NCBI GenBank assembly: GCA_031373255.1
Contig: JANMMJ010000068.1
Coordinates: 14,511-78,510 of the forward strand
DNA from: JANMMJ01 sp031373255
GTDB lineage: Bacteria; Pseudomonadota; Alphaproteobacteria; Rhizobiales; Aestuariivirgaceae
Length of the DNA stretch: 64,000 bases
Direction of reading: 5' to 3'
Below, piece by piece: positions 26,564 through 34,403 of this stretch. Position numbers and translations under genes: made by a program. The notes under the pieces are model-generated. The model was given only the letters and a program-made list of their open reading frames with translations, had not been told where the DNA came from and searched no databases. The number at the start of each line of letters is the position of its first letter. Within the stretch, counting starts at the first letter, position 1.

Positions 26564-27492
26564 GAGCGGGGCTTCTGCTCCTCCTGGCCATCGCTGGCCC
26601 CGCTCTGGCGGGCGAAACGGCCTACGTCACCAATCAGCCGGCAAATTCGGTATCGGTTGTCGACTTGGCGACCATGAAGGAGACGTCGGCAATCGCGGTT
26701 GGCGGCAGTCCCGCCGGCGTGGCGGTGAGCAACGACGGCCGCTTTGCCTACGTGACGAGCCCGGAAGGCAAATTTCTTACCGTGATCGACACGGCGATAA
26801 ATGCGGTTCTGAAGAAAATTCCGGTGGGCAATGGCCCGTTGGGTGTTGCGGTGCATCCTTCGGGCGCACCGGTGTATGTGGCTGATTGGTACGAGCATCG
26901 CGTCTTCGCTGTTGATCCGGTTGCGGCAAGGATCGTCGCCAGTGTCGCCGTCGGCAAGTCGCCATCGGGCCTCGCGGTGACACCCGATGGCAAAATGCTT
27001 CTTTCGGCGGATCGCGACAGCAACCAGGTTTCCTTTGTCGACACTGCAACGATGAAGGTCATTGGCGCCATCGCGACCGGCACGCGTCCATTTGGGGTAA
27101 CGATAGACGCGGCAGGGCTTCGCGCCTATACCGCCGACGTAAAAAGCAACACCGTGACAGTGATTGATCTCGGCGCGCGAAAGGCGATTGGAACGGTCGT
27201 GACCGGTGAGCGGCCCTATGCGGTTGCGCTCGCCAACGGCAGGGGATTCGCCACTGACCAGTATGGCGGGACAATCACGGTCTTCGATCTCAAGACGCTT
27301 TCAGTCATTCGGCGCGTTGAGACCGGAAGCTATCCTGAAGGCATCTCGGCCAGCGCCGATGAAAAATTCGTCTACATCGCCCACTGGGACGACAACACGC
27401 TGGACCGCATGGATACCAGGACACTTGAAGTCACTGCCGAAGCGGCGACCGGAGACGGCCCCCGCGCATTCGGAAACTTCATCAGGAAATAG
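26560..27492 (+). CDS. YVTN-repeat beta-propeller protein of the PQQ-dependent catabolism type
   Basis: A 310-residue exported beta-propeller. A signal peptide covers residues 1-17 (ending ALAGET). At least six repeats of the YVTN type follow (AYVTNQPANSVSVVDLATM, FAYVTSPEGKFLTVID and so on), each about 42 residues. The TTG start at 26560 overlaps the SRPBCC stop and has GGGAGG 5 bases upstream, so translational coupling is likely. It resembles the beta-propeller family seen with PQQ-dependent alcohol oxidation. A second member lies at 37101-38075. Function is unknown. Binding of cofactor or partner proteins in the periplasm is plausible. Confidence 0.85.
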   Translation: MRAGLLLLLAIAGPALAGETAYVTNQPANSVSVVDLATMKETSAIAVGGSPAGVAVSNDGRFAYVTSPEGKFLTVIDTAINAVLKKIPVGNGPLGVAVHPSGAPVYVADWYEHRVFAVDPVAARIVASVAVGKSPSGLAVTPDGKMLLSADRDSNQVSFVDTATMKVIGAIATGTRPFGVTIDAAGLRAYTADVKSNTVTVIDLGARKAIGTVVTGERPYAVALANGRGFATDQYGGTITVFDLKTLSVIRRVETGSYPEGISASADEKFVYIAHWDDNTLDRMDTRTLEVTAEAATGDGPRAFGNFIRK

Positions 27493-27495
27493 GTG

Positions 27496-28074
27496 CTACG
27501 GATTATCGCCGGGGCGCGGCTCCGGCTGCTTTTCTTCCACCGGCAATTCCGCGTCTGCCCAGCCGTCGGTGCCTTCCGGATACCAGATCACATTGGAGTA
27601 GCCGTAGTGCATCGCCCGCTTGGCGGCGTTCCATGACATCCAGCAATTGGACAGGCAGAAGAACACAACTGAGCGGGCCGCGTCCCCGGCGGTTACCCTT
27701 TTCAGACCGTCCTTGAAGTAGATTTCCATCTCGGGCGGCAATGCGCCATACCCCACGTCGACAAGCCAGATGCTGCCTGGAATCGTGTAGCGCAGCTTCT
27801 CGCGGTAGATTGTGCCTTCCGGCAGCTTGGGCTTGGGCGGACGTGGCAGCACATCGATGAAGACTGCGGCCTTTTCCTTCCACAGCTTCTCTGCTTCACC
27901 AGTATCGATCACCCGTGCTCCGGCAAGTGTTGCCGGCACTGCGCTGCGATAATCGTCGAGTCTGTAACCCTGGATTTCGCCAACACCGTCATCGGCGTGC
28001 GATTGAAGCGGAAAGAGTGCGAGCCCTCCGATCAGCACACCGCTCGAAAGCCGAGCGGCCAACCTTTCGATCAT
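27496..28074 (-). CDS. PQQ-dependent catabolism-associated CXXCW motif protein
   Basis: A 192-residue exported protein with a rhodanese-like domain. The signal peptide covers residues 1-27. The motif FFCLSNCWMSWNAAKRA near 137-153 contains the diagnostic CxxCW. FIDVLPRPPKPKLPEGTIYRE near 72-92 is typical of this family, which is found only near PQQ-linked oxidation systems. Its start overlaps the stop of xoxJ by 4 bases, so it is translated with xoxJ. A role as thiol partner in the so-called quinoprotein relay is suggested by the pair of cysteines but unproven. Confidence 0.88.
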   Translation of the reverse strand: MIERLAARLSSGVLIGGLALFPLQSHADDGVGEIQGYRLDDYRSAVPATLAGARVIDTGEAEKLWKEKAAVFIDVLPRPPKPKLPEGTIYREKLRYTIPGSIWLVDVGYGALPPEMEIYFKDGLKRVTAGDAARSVVFFCLSNCWMSWNAAKRAMHYGYSNVIWYPEGTDGWADAELPVEEKQPEPRPGDNP

Positions 28075-28907
28075 TGCGCGATCGCCTTGTCGCTTTCATC
28101 GAGAAGCGGCACCCCATACTCCAGCAGGACCGTGTTGATCTCTTTCTGGCTGTCGCGGATGACTTTGTTCAACTCGCGCTTCCATTGCTGGTCCGTTGCC
28201 CGAACTCCCATGGTGATGCGATAGACCATGCGCGCACCCTTGGCCTCGTGGGTGAGGGGCGTGATCATCAGCGGCGGATCTGACTGGCGGGCGTAGAAAC
28301 CGGCGATCGGACCCCACAGCAGCCCGAGATCGATGGCGCCGCTCCGCACATCCTCGATCATCTGTTCCGATGGATTTTCCAGCCTTGTATCCACCATCAA
28401 TTGATAGGGCCGCGCCTTGGCCAGAAGCCCATAGACTGCCATATTTGTGGCGGGCGGTGTTCCGGCGATGACGCCGATTACCTTGTCCTTCAGCCGCGGA
28501 TCATCGAGGCTGGTGACGCCATCAAGTCCCGAGCCCGGCTTATACACCATCGAGTAGGACGTCCGGTAATAGGCATTGGTGTTCTGCACCAATTCGTCGC
28601 CCTGCGGGTAGCCCATGATGATATCGCAGCGATGCTCGCCCAGCGTCTTGCGGACGAATCCTGTCGCCATCGGATACCACGTGTACTGAACGCTTTTCCG
28701 TCCGAGCTTGTGCGCGATCAGTTCCGCCAGCTTGTTCTCGAAGCCTTCGCCCTTCTCGTTCGAGAATGGCAGGCTCTTGGGATCGGCGCATACCCTCAGA
28801 AAATCGGGATCGACAAGTTCTCCTCCTGCACCCAGCCCGGTCGACTGGGCCTGCGCCAGGCCAAAGCCTGAAGCCAGAAGCAATGCCGCCAGTAGTTTGC
28901 GCATCAT
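28071..28907 (-). CDS. xoxJ: XoxJ/MoxJ-type periplasmic binding protein
   Basis: A 278-residue periplasmic binding protein of the quinoprotein dehydrogenase-associated family. The signal peptide ends near residue 20 (GLAQAQ). The start of the mature fold is VCADPKSLPFSNEKGEGFENKLAELIA, a solute-binding type 2 pattern, and PLLMITPLTHEAKGARMVYRITMGVR lies near 215. XoxJ proteins have a large groove and are thought to help activate the XoxF enzyme rather than serve transport. It is 15 bases from xoxG in the same direction, in the conserved order xoxF-xoxG-xoxJ. Confidence 0.93.
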   Translation of the reverse strand: MMRKLLAALLLASGFGLAQAQSTGLGAGGELVDPDFLRVCADPKSLPFSNEKGEGFENKLAELIAHKLGRKSVQYTWYPMATGFVRKTLGEHRCDIIMGYPQGDELVQNTNAYYRTSYSMVYKPGSGLDGVTSLDDPRLKDKVIGVIAGTPPATNMAVYGLLAKARPYQLMVDTRLENPSEQMIEDVRSGAIDLGLLWGPIAGFYARQSDPPLMITPLTHEAKGARMVYRITMGVRATDQQWKRELNKVIRDSQKEINTVLLEYGVPLLDESDKAIAQ

Positions 28908-28922
28908 CGGTTACTCCTCGGC

Positions 28923-29432
28923 TTAGCCGCCCATGCAGGCTTCTTCGCTTGCGCGCGCCGCATCGGTCTTGGCTTCCTTCTTCGGCGGTCGCCCGCGCGG
29001 CAGCACGTCATCTGCGCGCGCCCGCAGGTAAACATAAAGATCGTCAATGTGGCAGGCCACCACCTTGTTGAGGCCAAACGCCGGCATCACCTTTTGCGTA
29101 GCCGTATTCACTTCCTGCTTGCCGTTGATGATCACATCCATGAATTGGCTGTAGTCCATGGTCTTGAGCGAGTCCTTCAGCGCCGGCGCGTAGCTCGACC
29201 CGAGTCCCTCGGGACCGTGGCACACGTGGCATTCTGAGTGATACAGCCGGAAGCCCGAATATGTGAACCAGTCAACCGTGCCGTCGGCCTGGATATTGTA
29301 TGTCGGCACATCATCTTTGTCATAGGACTTGCCGTCCTCGGCACGCACTGCCTTGCTGTCCGCCGGATCTCCCGCAAGTGCAGCACCACTCATAAGCGCG
29401 AGAGCCACAAGGGCTGCGCAAGTCTTCACCAT
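28923..29432 (-). CDS. xoxG: XoxG cytochrome c, electron acceptor of XoxF
   Basis: A 169-residue periplasmic c-type cytochrome. The signal peptide ends at about residue 20. The haem site is CHVCH at 68-72, and the likely axial Met is M116 in VMPAFGLN. Extra cysteines Cys127 and Cys166 could form a disulfide. The pattern WFTYSGFRLYHSECHVCHGPEG matches cytochromes of the cL/XoxG group, which take electrons one at a time from the PQQ enzyme. The lysine-rich tail PPKKEAKTDAAR is usual. It lies 126 bases downstream of xoxF. Confidence 0.93.
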   Translation of the reverse strand: MVKTCAALVALALMSGAALAGDPADSKAVRAEDGKSYDKDDVPTYNIQADGTVDWFTYSGFRLYHSECHVCHGPEGLGSSYAPALKDSLKTMDYSQFMDVIINGKQEVNTATQKVMPAFGLNKVVACHIDDLYVYLRARADDVLPRGRPPKKEAKTDAARASEEACMGG

Positions 29433-29491
29433 TTTAGGTCCTCACCGGATCGTTTGAAAGCTTGGCCGGTTGCTCCGGCCTTGATGGTTGA

Positions 29492-29527
29492 GGCCCGGCG
29501 CTCTGCTCGTCACAGAACCACCGGGCC
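29492..29527 (-). promoter_or_regulatory. Hairpin between xoxF and xoxG
   Basis: GGCCCGG (29492-29498) pairs with CCGGGCC (29521-29527), with an inner TCTG/CAGA stem. No U-run follows on the - strand. Its position after the highly expressed xoxF suggests that it lowers read-through into xoxG or protects the xoxF message from 3' decay. Confidence 0.45.
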
Positions 29528-29557
29528 CCAGTTCGTCTAGTTCAGTTCACCTGAACC

Positions 29558-31369
29558 TCAGTTGCCGAGCTCGAACACTGTAAGCTGGCCGCCAAGAGCG
29601 GTGTACTTGCTCAGGCCGGCATAGCCGCCGACTGCGCCAAGACCGGCTTGCGGATCGGTAAGACCGGCCGCGAGGCCGATGCCTGCCCATCCACCGACGC
29701 CTGACAGGATAGCAACATACTGCTTGCCGGCGTTTTCGTAGGTCATAACGTTACCGATGATGCCTGACGGAGTCTTGAACTTGTACAGTTCCTTACCCGT
29801 CTTGGCATCCACGGCCTTCAGGTAGCCTTCCAGCGTTCCGTAGAACACCACGTTTCCGGCTGTCGCGAGAGCGCCGCCCCAGGCAGAGAACTGCTCCGGA
29901 TTGGACCACACGATTTTGCCTTCGCCGGCATCCCAGGCGATGAAGTTACCCATGCCGCCATGGCTGTTCGGCGCAGGATACATCGACAGGGTGGCGCCAA
30001 CATAGGGCTGCCCGGCGGTGTAGCTGACACGGAACGGTTCGTAGTCCATGCAGACATGGTTGGTCGGCACATAGAACAGACCCGTATCCGGCGAGAACGC
30101 CGCCGGCTGCTGGTCCTTTGATCCCAACGCGGCAGGGCAGACGCCTGTCGTGTTGACGTCTTCGCCGTTCTGGTCGGTCGAGTACTTGGCTACAACCGCG
30201 GGACGGCCGTAGTTGGCACTGGCCGGATCCATATCGACGCCGGTCGTCCAGTTCACTTGCGGATCATACTTTTCGGCGACGAGCAGTTCGCCCGTGACGC
30301 GGTCAAGGGTGTAGCCCAGGCCGTTACGATCGAAGTGAACAACGGCCTTGCGGTCCTGACCCTTCACCTTGATATCGGCGAGGATCATTTCGTTGATGCC
30401 GTCAAAGTCCCATTCGTCGTGTGGTGTCATCTGGTAGACCCACTTGGCCATGCCAGTATCGACGTCACGTGCCCAAACGGTCATCGACCATTTGTTGTCG
30501 CCAGGACGCTGCTTGGGGTTCCAGGTCGAAGGGTTGCCTGAACCATAATACATCAGGTTCAGATCCTTGTCGTAGGAGAACCAGCCCCAGGTTGCGCCGC
30601 CGCCGATCTTCCACTGATCGCCTTCCCAGGTCGACGTGCCGGAGTCTTTGCCGACAGGCTTGCCGAGATGCGTGGTCTTTTCCCCGTCCATCAGGGTCTG
30701 ATCATCCGGTCCCATGGAATAGCCCCGCCAAGCGAGCGTGCCATCCTTGAGGTTGTAGGCCGTCATCGAACCCTGGACGCCGAATTCGCCGCCCGAGATA
30801 CCGATCATCACCTTGTCCTTGACGACCATTGGCGCCGAAGTACCGGTTGAACCCTTCGAAGGATCGCCGTTCTTCACTGACCACGCCACTGCGCCCGTCT
30901 TGGCATCGAGCGCCACGACGGTTGTATCCGCCTGATGCAGGATGATCTTGCCATCGCCATAGGCCACGCCGCGATTGACTGTATCGCAGCACATGACAGG
31001 GATCACGTTCGGATCCTGCTTGGGTTCGTACTTCCAGACGATCGAACCGCCGTCATCGAGATTGAGGGCATACACCATGTTGGGGAAGGGGGTATGCACA
31101 TACATCATGTTGCCGATCACGAGGGGGTTGCCTTCGTGGCCGCGCAGAACGCCGGTCGAGAATGTCCAAGCCACTTTCAGCTTGCTGACGTTATCGGCCG
31201 TGATTTGGTTGAGTTTGGAATACCGTTGATTCCAGTAGTCTCCCGTCGGCATCGCCCAGTTCTTGGCATCCGAAGCGAGAGTTTGCAGGTCGTCATTGGC
31301 TTGGGCGGGAACGCCGCCATAGCCGGCAACGACTGCCACACACGCTGTTGCAAAAAGCAGTTTACGCAT
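29558..31369 (-). CDS. xoxF: Lanthanide-dependent methanol dehydrogenase XoxF
   Basis: A 603-residue periplasmic eight-bladed quinoprotein that oxidises methanol using PQQ and a lanthanide ion. The signal peptide ends near residue 24 (VPAQAND). The vicinal disulfide pair is MCCD at about 127-128, metal ligand Glu is in GGEFG near 195, and Asn is in GSGNPS near 279. The stretch TPHDEWDFDGIN (about 316-327) contains Asp321 and Asp323. The second Asp is the extra ligand that marks XoxF (usually DYD) and is Ala in calcium-dependent MxaF. Here the middle residue is Phe. The ATG at 31369 has GGGAGG 7 bases upstream; a TTG directly before it is less likely. It is the first gene of xoxF-xoxG-xoxJ-CXXCW. 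Confidence 0.96.
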   Translation of the reverse strand: MRKLLFATACVAVVAGYGGVPAQANDDLQTLASDAKNWAMPTGDYWNQRYSKLNQITADNVSKLKVAWTFSTGVLRGHEGNPLVIGNMMYVHTPFPNMVYALNLDDGGSIVWKYEPKQDPNVIPVMCCDTVNRGVAYGDGKIILHQADTTVVALDAKTGAVAWSVKNGDPSKGSTGTSAPMVVKDKVMIGISGGEFGVQGSMTAYNLKDGTLAWRGYSMGPDDQTLMDGEKTTHLGKPVGKDSGTSTWEGDQWKIGGGATWGWFSYDKDLNLMYYGSGNPSTWNPKQRPGDNKWSMTVWARDVDTGMAKWVYQMTPHDEWDFDGINEMILADIKVKGQDRKAVVHFDRNGLGYTLDRVTGELLVAEKYDPQVNWTTGVDMDPASANYGRPAVVAKYSTDQNGEDVNTTGVCPAALGSKDQQPAAFSPDTGLFYVPTNHVCMDYEPFRVSYTAGQPYVGATLSMYPAPNSHGGMGNFIAWDAGEGKIVWSNPEQFSAWGGALATAGNVVFYGTLEGYLKAVDAKTGKELYKFKTPSGIIGNVMTYENAGKQYVAILSGVGGWAGIGLAAGLTDPQAGLGAVGGYAGLSKYTALGGQLTVFELGN

Positions 31370-31398
31370 CAAGTGTCCTCCCAGACATTTGTTGAGCG

Positions 31399-31457
31399 GG
31401 CCGACTCACGAAAAGTCAGATGGACGCCTCAAGCGTCGGCCACAGTCCAGACTGTGG
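31399..31457 (-). promoter_or_regulatory. Overlapping inverted repeats in the xoxF leader
   Basis: Three pairings share bases. CCACAGTC-CA-GACTGTGG is a perfect inverted repeat at 31440-31457. GGCCGAC at 31399-31405 pairs with GTCGGCC at 31435-31441. GACGC at 31423-31427 pairs with GCGTC at 31433-31437. In RNA they are partly exclusive, so the leader could switch between folds. The 18-base palindrome could also be a protein binding site. It ends 71 bases before the start codon. Confidence 0.5.
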
Positions 31458-31489
31458 GAAGGGTTCCGGCAGCGTGTCACGACCGCGGC

Positions 31490-31529
31490 GAGGTATTGGG
31501 GGGCACCGATAACCAGATACCCCAACCTC
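31490..31529 (-). promoter_or_regulatory. Inverted repeat upstream of xoxF
   Basis: GAGGT-AT-TGGGG (31490-31501) pairs with CCCCA-ACCTC (31520-31529), a 10-bp stem with a two-base bulge and an 18-base loop, 120-160 bases before xoxF. It may lie in the 5' untranslated region or in the promoter. Function is unknown. Confidence 0.4.
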
Positions 31530-31999
31530 GGCCTTCGATAAAAACGACAGCGCTCCCTTTATTCGCTGACGCCCTTGAAACCGGAAACCTCGATCAGGCT
31601 ATTACAGAAAACACAAAGTGACAAGAAGCATTGTTACACTCCTGTAAGAAACTCTCTCCGACTTTCGTCTGCACCGCGCAAGGAAACATCGGCGAAGTTC
31701 CAGAAACCTATACGCACATGGGCCCTTTGCGGTTTCGTCTTCTGCCAACTTAATTCGCTTGGAGCACCGCAAACACTGTTCCTTGCGACATTGGCAAATT
31801 CATGTCATTTATAGCGCGGGGTACGAAAGTCTAAAAGCGTATCATCGCACGGACCAAGTGGTCACAACGAGTCGATGGACGTTGACGGAAAGTGGGGAAA
31901 TCATCGGGGCCTTTCAGGCCACAAGAGGCGGCAACGCCCAAACCCTGAATCACAACCAGATTTTCCTCCAGGATTGTAAACATCAGGAGGACTTCTAAT

Positions 32000-32497
32000 A
32001 TGGATCTCGTTACTGCTTTGGCTATCGTTATTGGTGTGCTGGGCGCAATTGCAACGTTTGTGGCCGTTTCCATGGGAAGCCCCTACGTGCTGATTTGGGC
32101 CATCTTCATTGCGTGGGGTTGCTATTTTCACTGTGGCGGCCAGGAAGCCGGGCTGAAAGCCTCGATTCCTGCCAACATCTGGGGCGCGGTCTGCGCCGCT
32201 GTTGCTCTCATCGTGTTGCTGGCGATGGGTGTGACGCCGCTTAACGCAGCGATCTGCGTCGGTGTGACAGTGGCCATCATGATCCTGGGCGCGAAGGCGC
32301 CTGCACTTGGCGCCATTCCTGCCTCTGTCTATGGCTACGCTTCGACAGCTGGCTTGTTCCTTTTGGGCAGCGCTGCCTATGGCGAAGGTTCCGGTGCTGT
32401 TGTGAAGGTTGCCATTGCCGTGATCATTTCGATGATTATCGGCAACGTGCTTGGCTATATCTCGCAGAAGATTGCCGGTTCACTCGTCAAGAGTTGA
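32000..32497 (+). CDS. DUF1097-family integral membrane protein
   Basis: A 165-residue, very hydrophobic protein with about five membrane helices (residues 3-25, 28-45, 58-80, 85-103, 108-125 and 135-158 are candidates). It has features of DUF1097, including WAIFIAWGCYFHCGG near residue 33 and PASVYGYASTAGLFLLG near 107. AGGAGG lies 8 bases before the start. It is divergent from xoxF across a long regulatory region and is followed by a strong terminator, so it is probably a single-gene transcript. Relatives are uncharacterised. A transport or permeation role linked to methanol oxidation is only an inference. Confidence 0.82.
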   Translation: MDLVTALAIVIGVLGAIATFVAVSMGSPYVLIWAIFIAWGCYFHCGGQEAGLKASIPANIWGAVCAAVALIVLLAMGVTPLNAAICVGVTVAIMILGAKAPALGAIPASVYGYASTAGLFLLGSAAYGEGSGAVVKVAIAVIISMIIGNVLGYISQKIAGSLVKS

Positions 32498-32523
32498 TCG
32501 CAGGTATCTGAATTGCCCTTCAA

Positions 32524-32555
32524 CCCCCTCCGCGTCATAACGGAGGGGGATTTTT
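32524..32555 (+). terminator. Rho-independent terminator after the DUF1097 gene
   Basis: CCCCCTCCG (32524-32532) pairs perfectly with CGGAGGGGG (32541-32549), loop CGTCATAA, followed by ATTTTT. It lies 27 bases after the stop codon and just before the next gene, whose start codon is about 20 bases further on. Confidence 0.9.
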
Positions 32556-32574
32556 GGTCTGCAATGGAGCGACG

Positions 32575-33504
32575 GTGCTCTCGCGACGAACACTGCTGAC
32601 GGGATTGACCGCACTTGCGGGTATTACCCAACGCGCCGCAGCTGAGACGCCGTTTGCCCTGCGCGAGATTGCGCCCGGTATTCATGTTCACTTGCCAAAG
32701 CCTGCGCTTGTTGCGGCAGCCAATCAGGGCGACATCGCCAATCTTGGCTTGATTGTCGGCGACGCTGCCTGTGCCGTTGTCGATACGGGCGGGAGCATCG
32801 CCGTGGGTGAGAAGTTTCACCAGGCGATAGCAGTGATCACAAGCAAGCCGGTCAGATACGTCATCAACACGCATACCCATCCGGATCATCTCTTCGGCAA
32901 TGCAGCATTCCAGGGGGCCGGCACGGAATTCGTCGGTCATCACAACCTGCCACGCGCGCTGGCATCCCGGCAGGAGCATTACCTCGTCTCCTTTCGCCAG
33001 CAGCTTGGCGAAAGCCTCATGGCGAATTTCCGCTTTGTGCCGCCAACGGTGCTGGTTCAGGACGAAATGATCCTGGATCTTGGCAATCGCAGAATTGTCC
33101 TGAGGGCATGGCCAGCCGCCCACACCGATTGCGATCTGACAGTCTTCGACGAGGCCACAAAAACCCTTTTCACTGGCGATCTGGTTTTTCGCGAACATGT
33201 TCCGGTTGTGGATGCAACGCTTTTGGGCTGGCTGCAGGTGATGGATGGGCTCTCTGCGATCAAGGCCAACCTTATGATTCCTGGCCATGGCGCGCCGGAT
33301 GAAACATGGCCGGATGGCTTGCTGGCCCAGCGCGCCTATTTCGAAAGCCTGGCCAGCGATTTGCGCAAGGACATTCAGGAAGGCGTGGGTATGAGTGAGG
33401 CGATTGAGACAGCCGCCGCGTCCGAGCGCGGCAACTGGCAGCTATTCGACGAGTACAATGGCCGAAACGCCAGCGAGGCCTTCAAGGAACTCGAATGGGA
33501 GTAA
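32575..33504 (+). CDS. Quinoprotein relay system zinc metallohydrolase
   Basis: A 309-residue metallo-beta-lactamase-fold protein with a Tat-type signal (MLSRRTLLTGLTAL, cleavage near residue 23). The zinc site is complete: HTHPDH at 100-105, AAHTDCDL near 180, FTGDLVF near 198 and GHGAP near 242. It belongs to the small hydrolases found beside PQQ dehydrogenases with a SoxYZ-like carrier, as here. The GTG at 32575 has GGAG 5 bases upstream and yields the Tat motif at the N-terminus, so it is preferred to an upstream TTG. Substrate unknown. A thiol-bound intermediate on the downstream carrier protein is a plausible target. Confidence 0.86.
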   Translation: MLSRRTLLTGLTALAGITQRAAAETPFALREIAPGIHVHLPKPALVAAANQGDIANLGLIVGDAACAVVDTGGSIAVGEKFHQAIAVITSKPVRYVINTHTHPDHLFGNAAFQGAGTEFVGHHNLPRALASRQEHYLVSFRQQLGESLMANFRFVPPTVLVQDEMILDLGNRRIVLRAWPAAHTDCDLTVFDEATKTLFTGDLVFREHVPVVDATLLGWLQVMDGLSAIKANLMIPGHGAPDETWPDGLLAQRAYFESLASDLRKDIQEGVGMSEAIETAAASERGNWQLFDEYNGRNASEAFKELEWE

Positions 33505-33575
33505 ACCCGGATGCATTTTGGATTTTGCGCCGTCTGTGGTATTTTGCAACCTATGGCATATGAGGAATTCCGCTG

Positions 33576-34403
33576 ATGCTGAAAATGTCGCGCCGTCAGT
33601 CCTTGGTTCTTGGCTTTTCGGCCGTCGCCGTCTCGCCTGGAGCGATCTGGGCCGCGGCACCGGTCGCCGACGATCCCTGGCCCGGTCTTGTGACCGATGT
33701 TTTTTCAGACACGGCTATGCAAAGGACCGATTCGGTCGTGATCATGGAAGCACCCTACCGGTCCCTCGATGCCGCCTTGACGCCACTCACCGTGAACCTT
33801 TCGCCGCCCGCTGGCGACGCAATCAAGACGGTGACGCTTGTTGTGGATCGCAATCCCGCACCTGTTGCTGCGGTTTTCCGGCTTGGTGAAACGGCGGATG
33901 TCAGCCGGATCGAGACGCGCATTCGCGTGAACGAGAACACCGCTATGCATGCCGTGGCCGAAACGGTCAGCGGCAAGCTCTACGTGTCGGAGAAATTCAT
34001 CAAGGCGGCTGGTGGTTGTTCAGCACCGTCAATCAAGAACCAGGATGAAGCCGTAGCCAGCTTGGGCAAGATGAAACTCCGTCAGTTCGGCGCTCCCACC
34101 AGCGCCAGCGCTCCCCGCGAGGTCCAGCTCCAGATCCGCCATCCGAATAATTCCGGTTTTCAGGTCGATCAGGTCACGCACTATTACATCCCTGCCCGCT
34201 TTGTCAGCGATATCAAGCTCTGGCAGGGTGAAGACCTTATCGTCGGCATTGAGGGAGGCATTTCGCTTTCGGAAGATCCAACAGTCCGCGTCACCTTTCG
34301 CCACAATGGCGCGAAATCTTTCAGGGCCGACATTCTTGATACCGATCAGGCGGCGTTCAGCGCCAGTTGGGATGCGATTCCGCCCGGAAGCTCGGCAAGC
34401 TGA
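33576..34403 (+). CDS. Quinoprotein dehydrogenase-associated SoxYZ-like carrier protein
   Basis: A 275-residue periplasmic protein that joins a SoxY-like (residues 35-150) and a SoxZ-like (175-275) domain. The N-terminus MLKMSRRQSLVLG is a Tat-type signal. SoxY proteins carry sulfur intermediates on a Cys in a C-terminal GGCGG arm; here AAGGCSAP places Cys148 at the end of the SoxY part, where the fusion to SoxZ begins. It lies 71 bases after the metallohydrolase gene and converges with the next gene without a spacer. Nothing suggests sulfur oxidation nearby, so a modified role with quinoproteins is inferred from family context. Confidence 0.85.
   Translation: MLKMSRRQSLVLGFSAVAVSPGAIWAAAPVADDPWPGLVTDVFSDTAMQRTDSVVIMEAPYRSLDAALTPLTVNLSPPAGDAIKTVTLVVDRNPAPVAAVFRLGETADVSRIETRIRVNENTAMHAVAETVSGKLYVSEKFIKAAGGCSAPSIKNQDEAVASLGKMKLRQFGAPTSASAPREVQLQIRHPNNSGFQVDQVTHYYIPARFVSDIKLWQGEDLIVGIEGGISLSEDPTVRVTFRHNGAKSFRADILDTDQAAFSASWDAIPPGSSAS

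Larger units (their letters stand above)
31370..31999. other. 630-base divergent intergenic region between xoxF and the DUF1097 gene
   Basis: No credible coding frame fills this stretch. It must hold the promoters of xoxF (leftward) and of the DUF1097 gene (rightward). The 160 bases next to xoxF contain several inverted repeats (see the separate entries). The rest is more AT-rich, with no clear sigma-70 boxes that I could settle on. A short GGCCT-TTC-AGGCC hairpin is present near 31910. Confidence 0.7.

Noticed and set aside
33576..34403. Sulfur-oxidation SoxYZ function
   Set aside because: No soxABCD of the sulfur pathway is near; the sox genes in this window encode sarcosine oxidase subunits. 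The fusion and context fit the quinoprotein-associated carrier.
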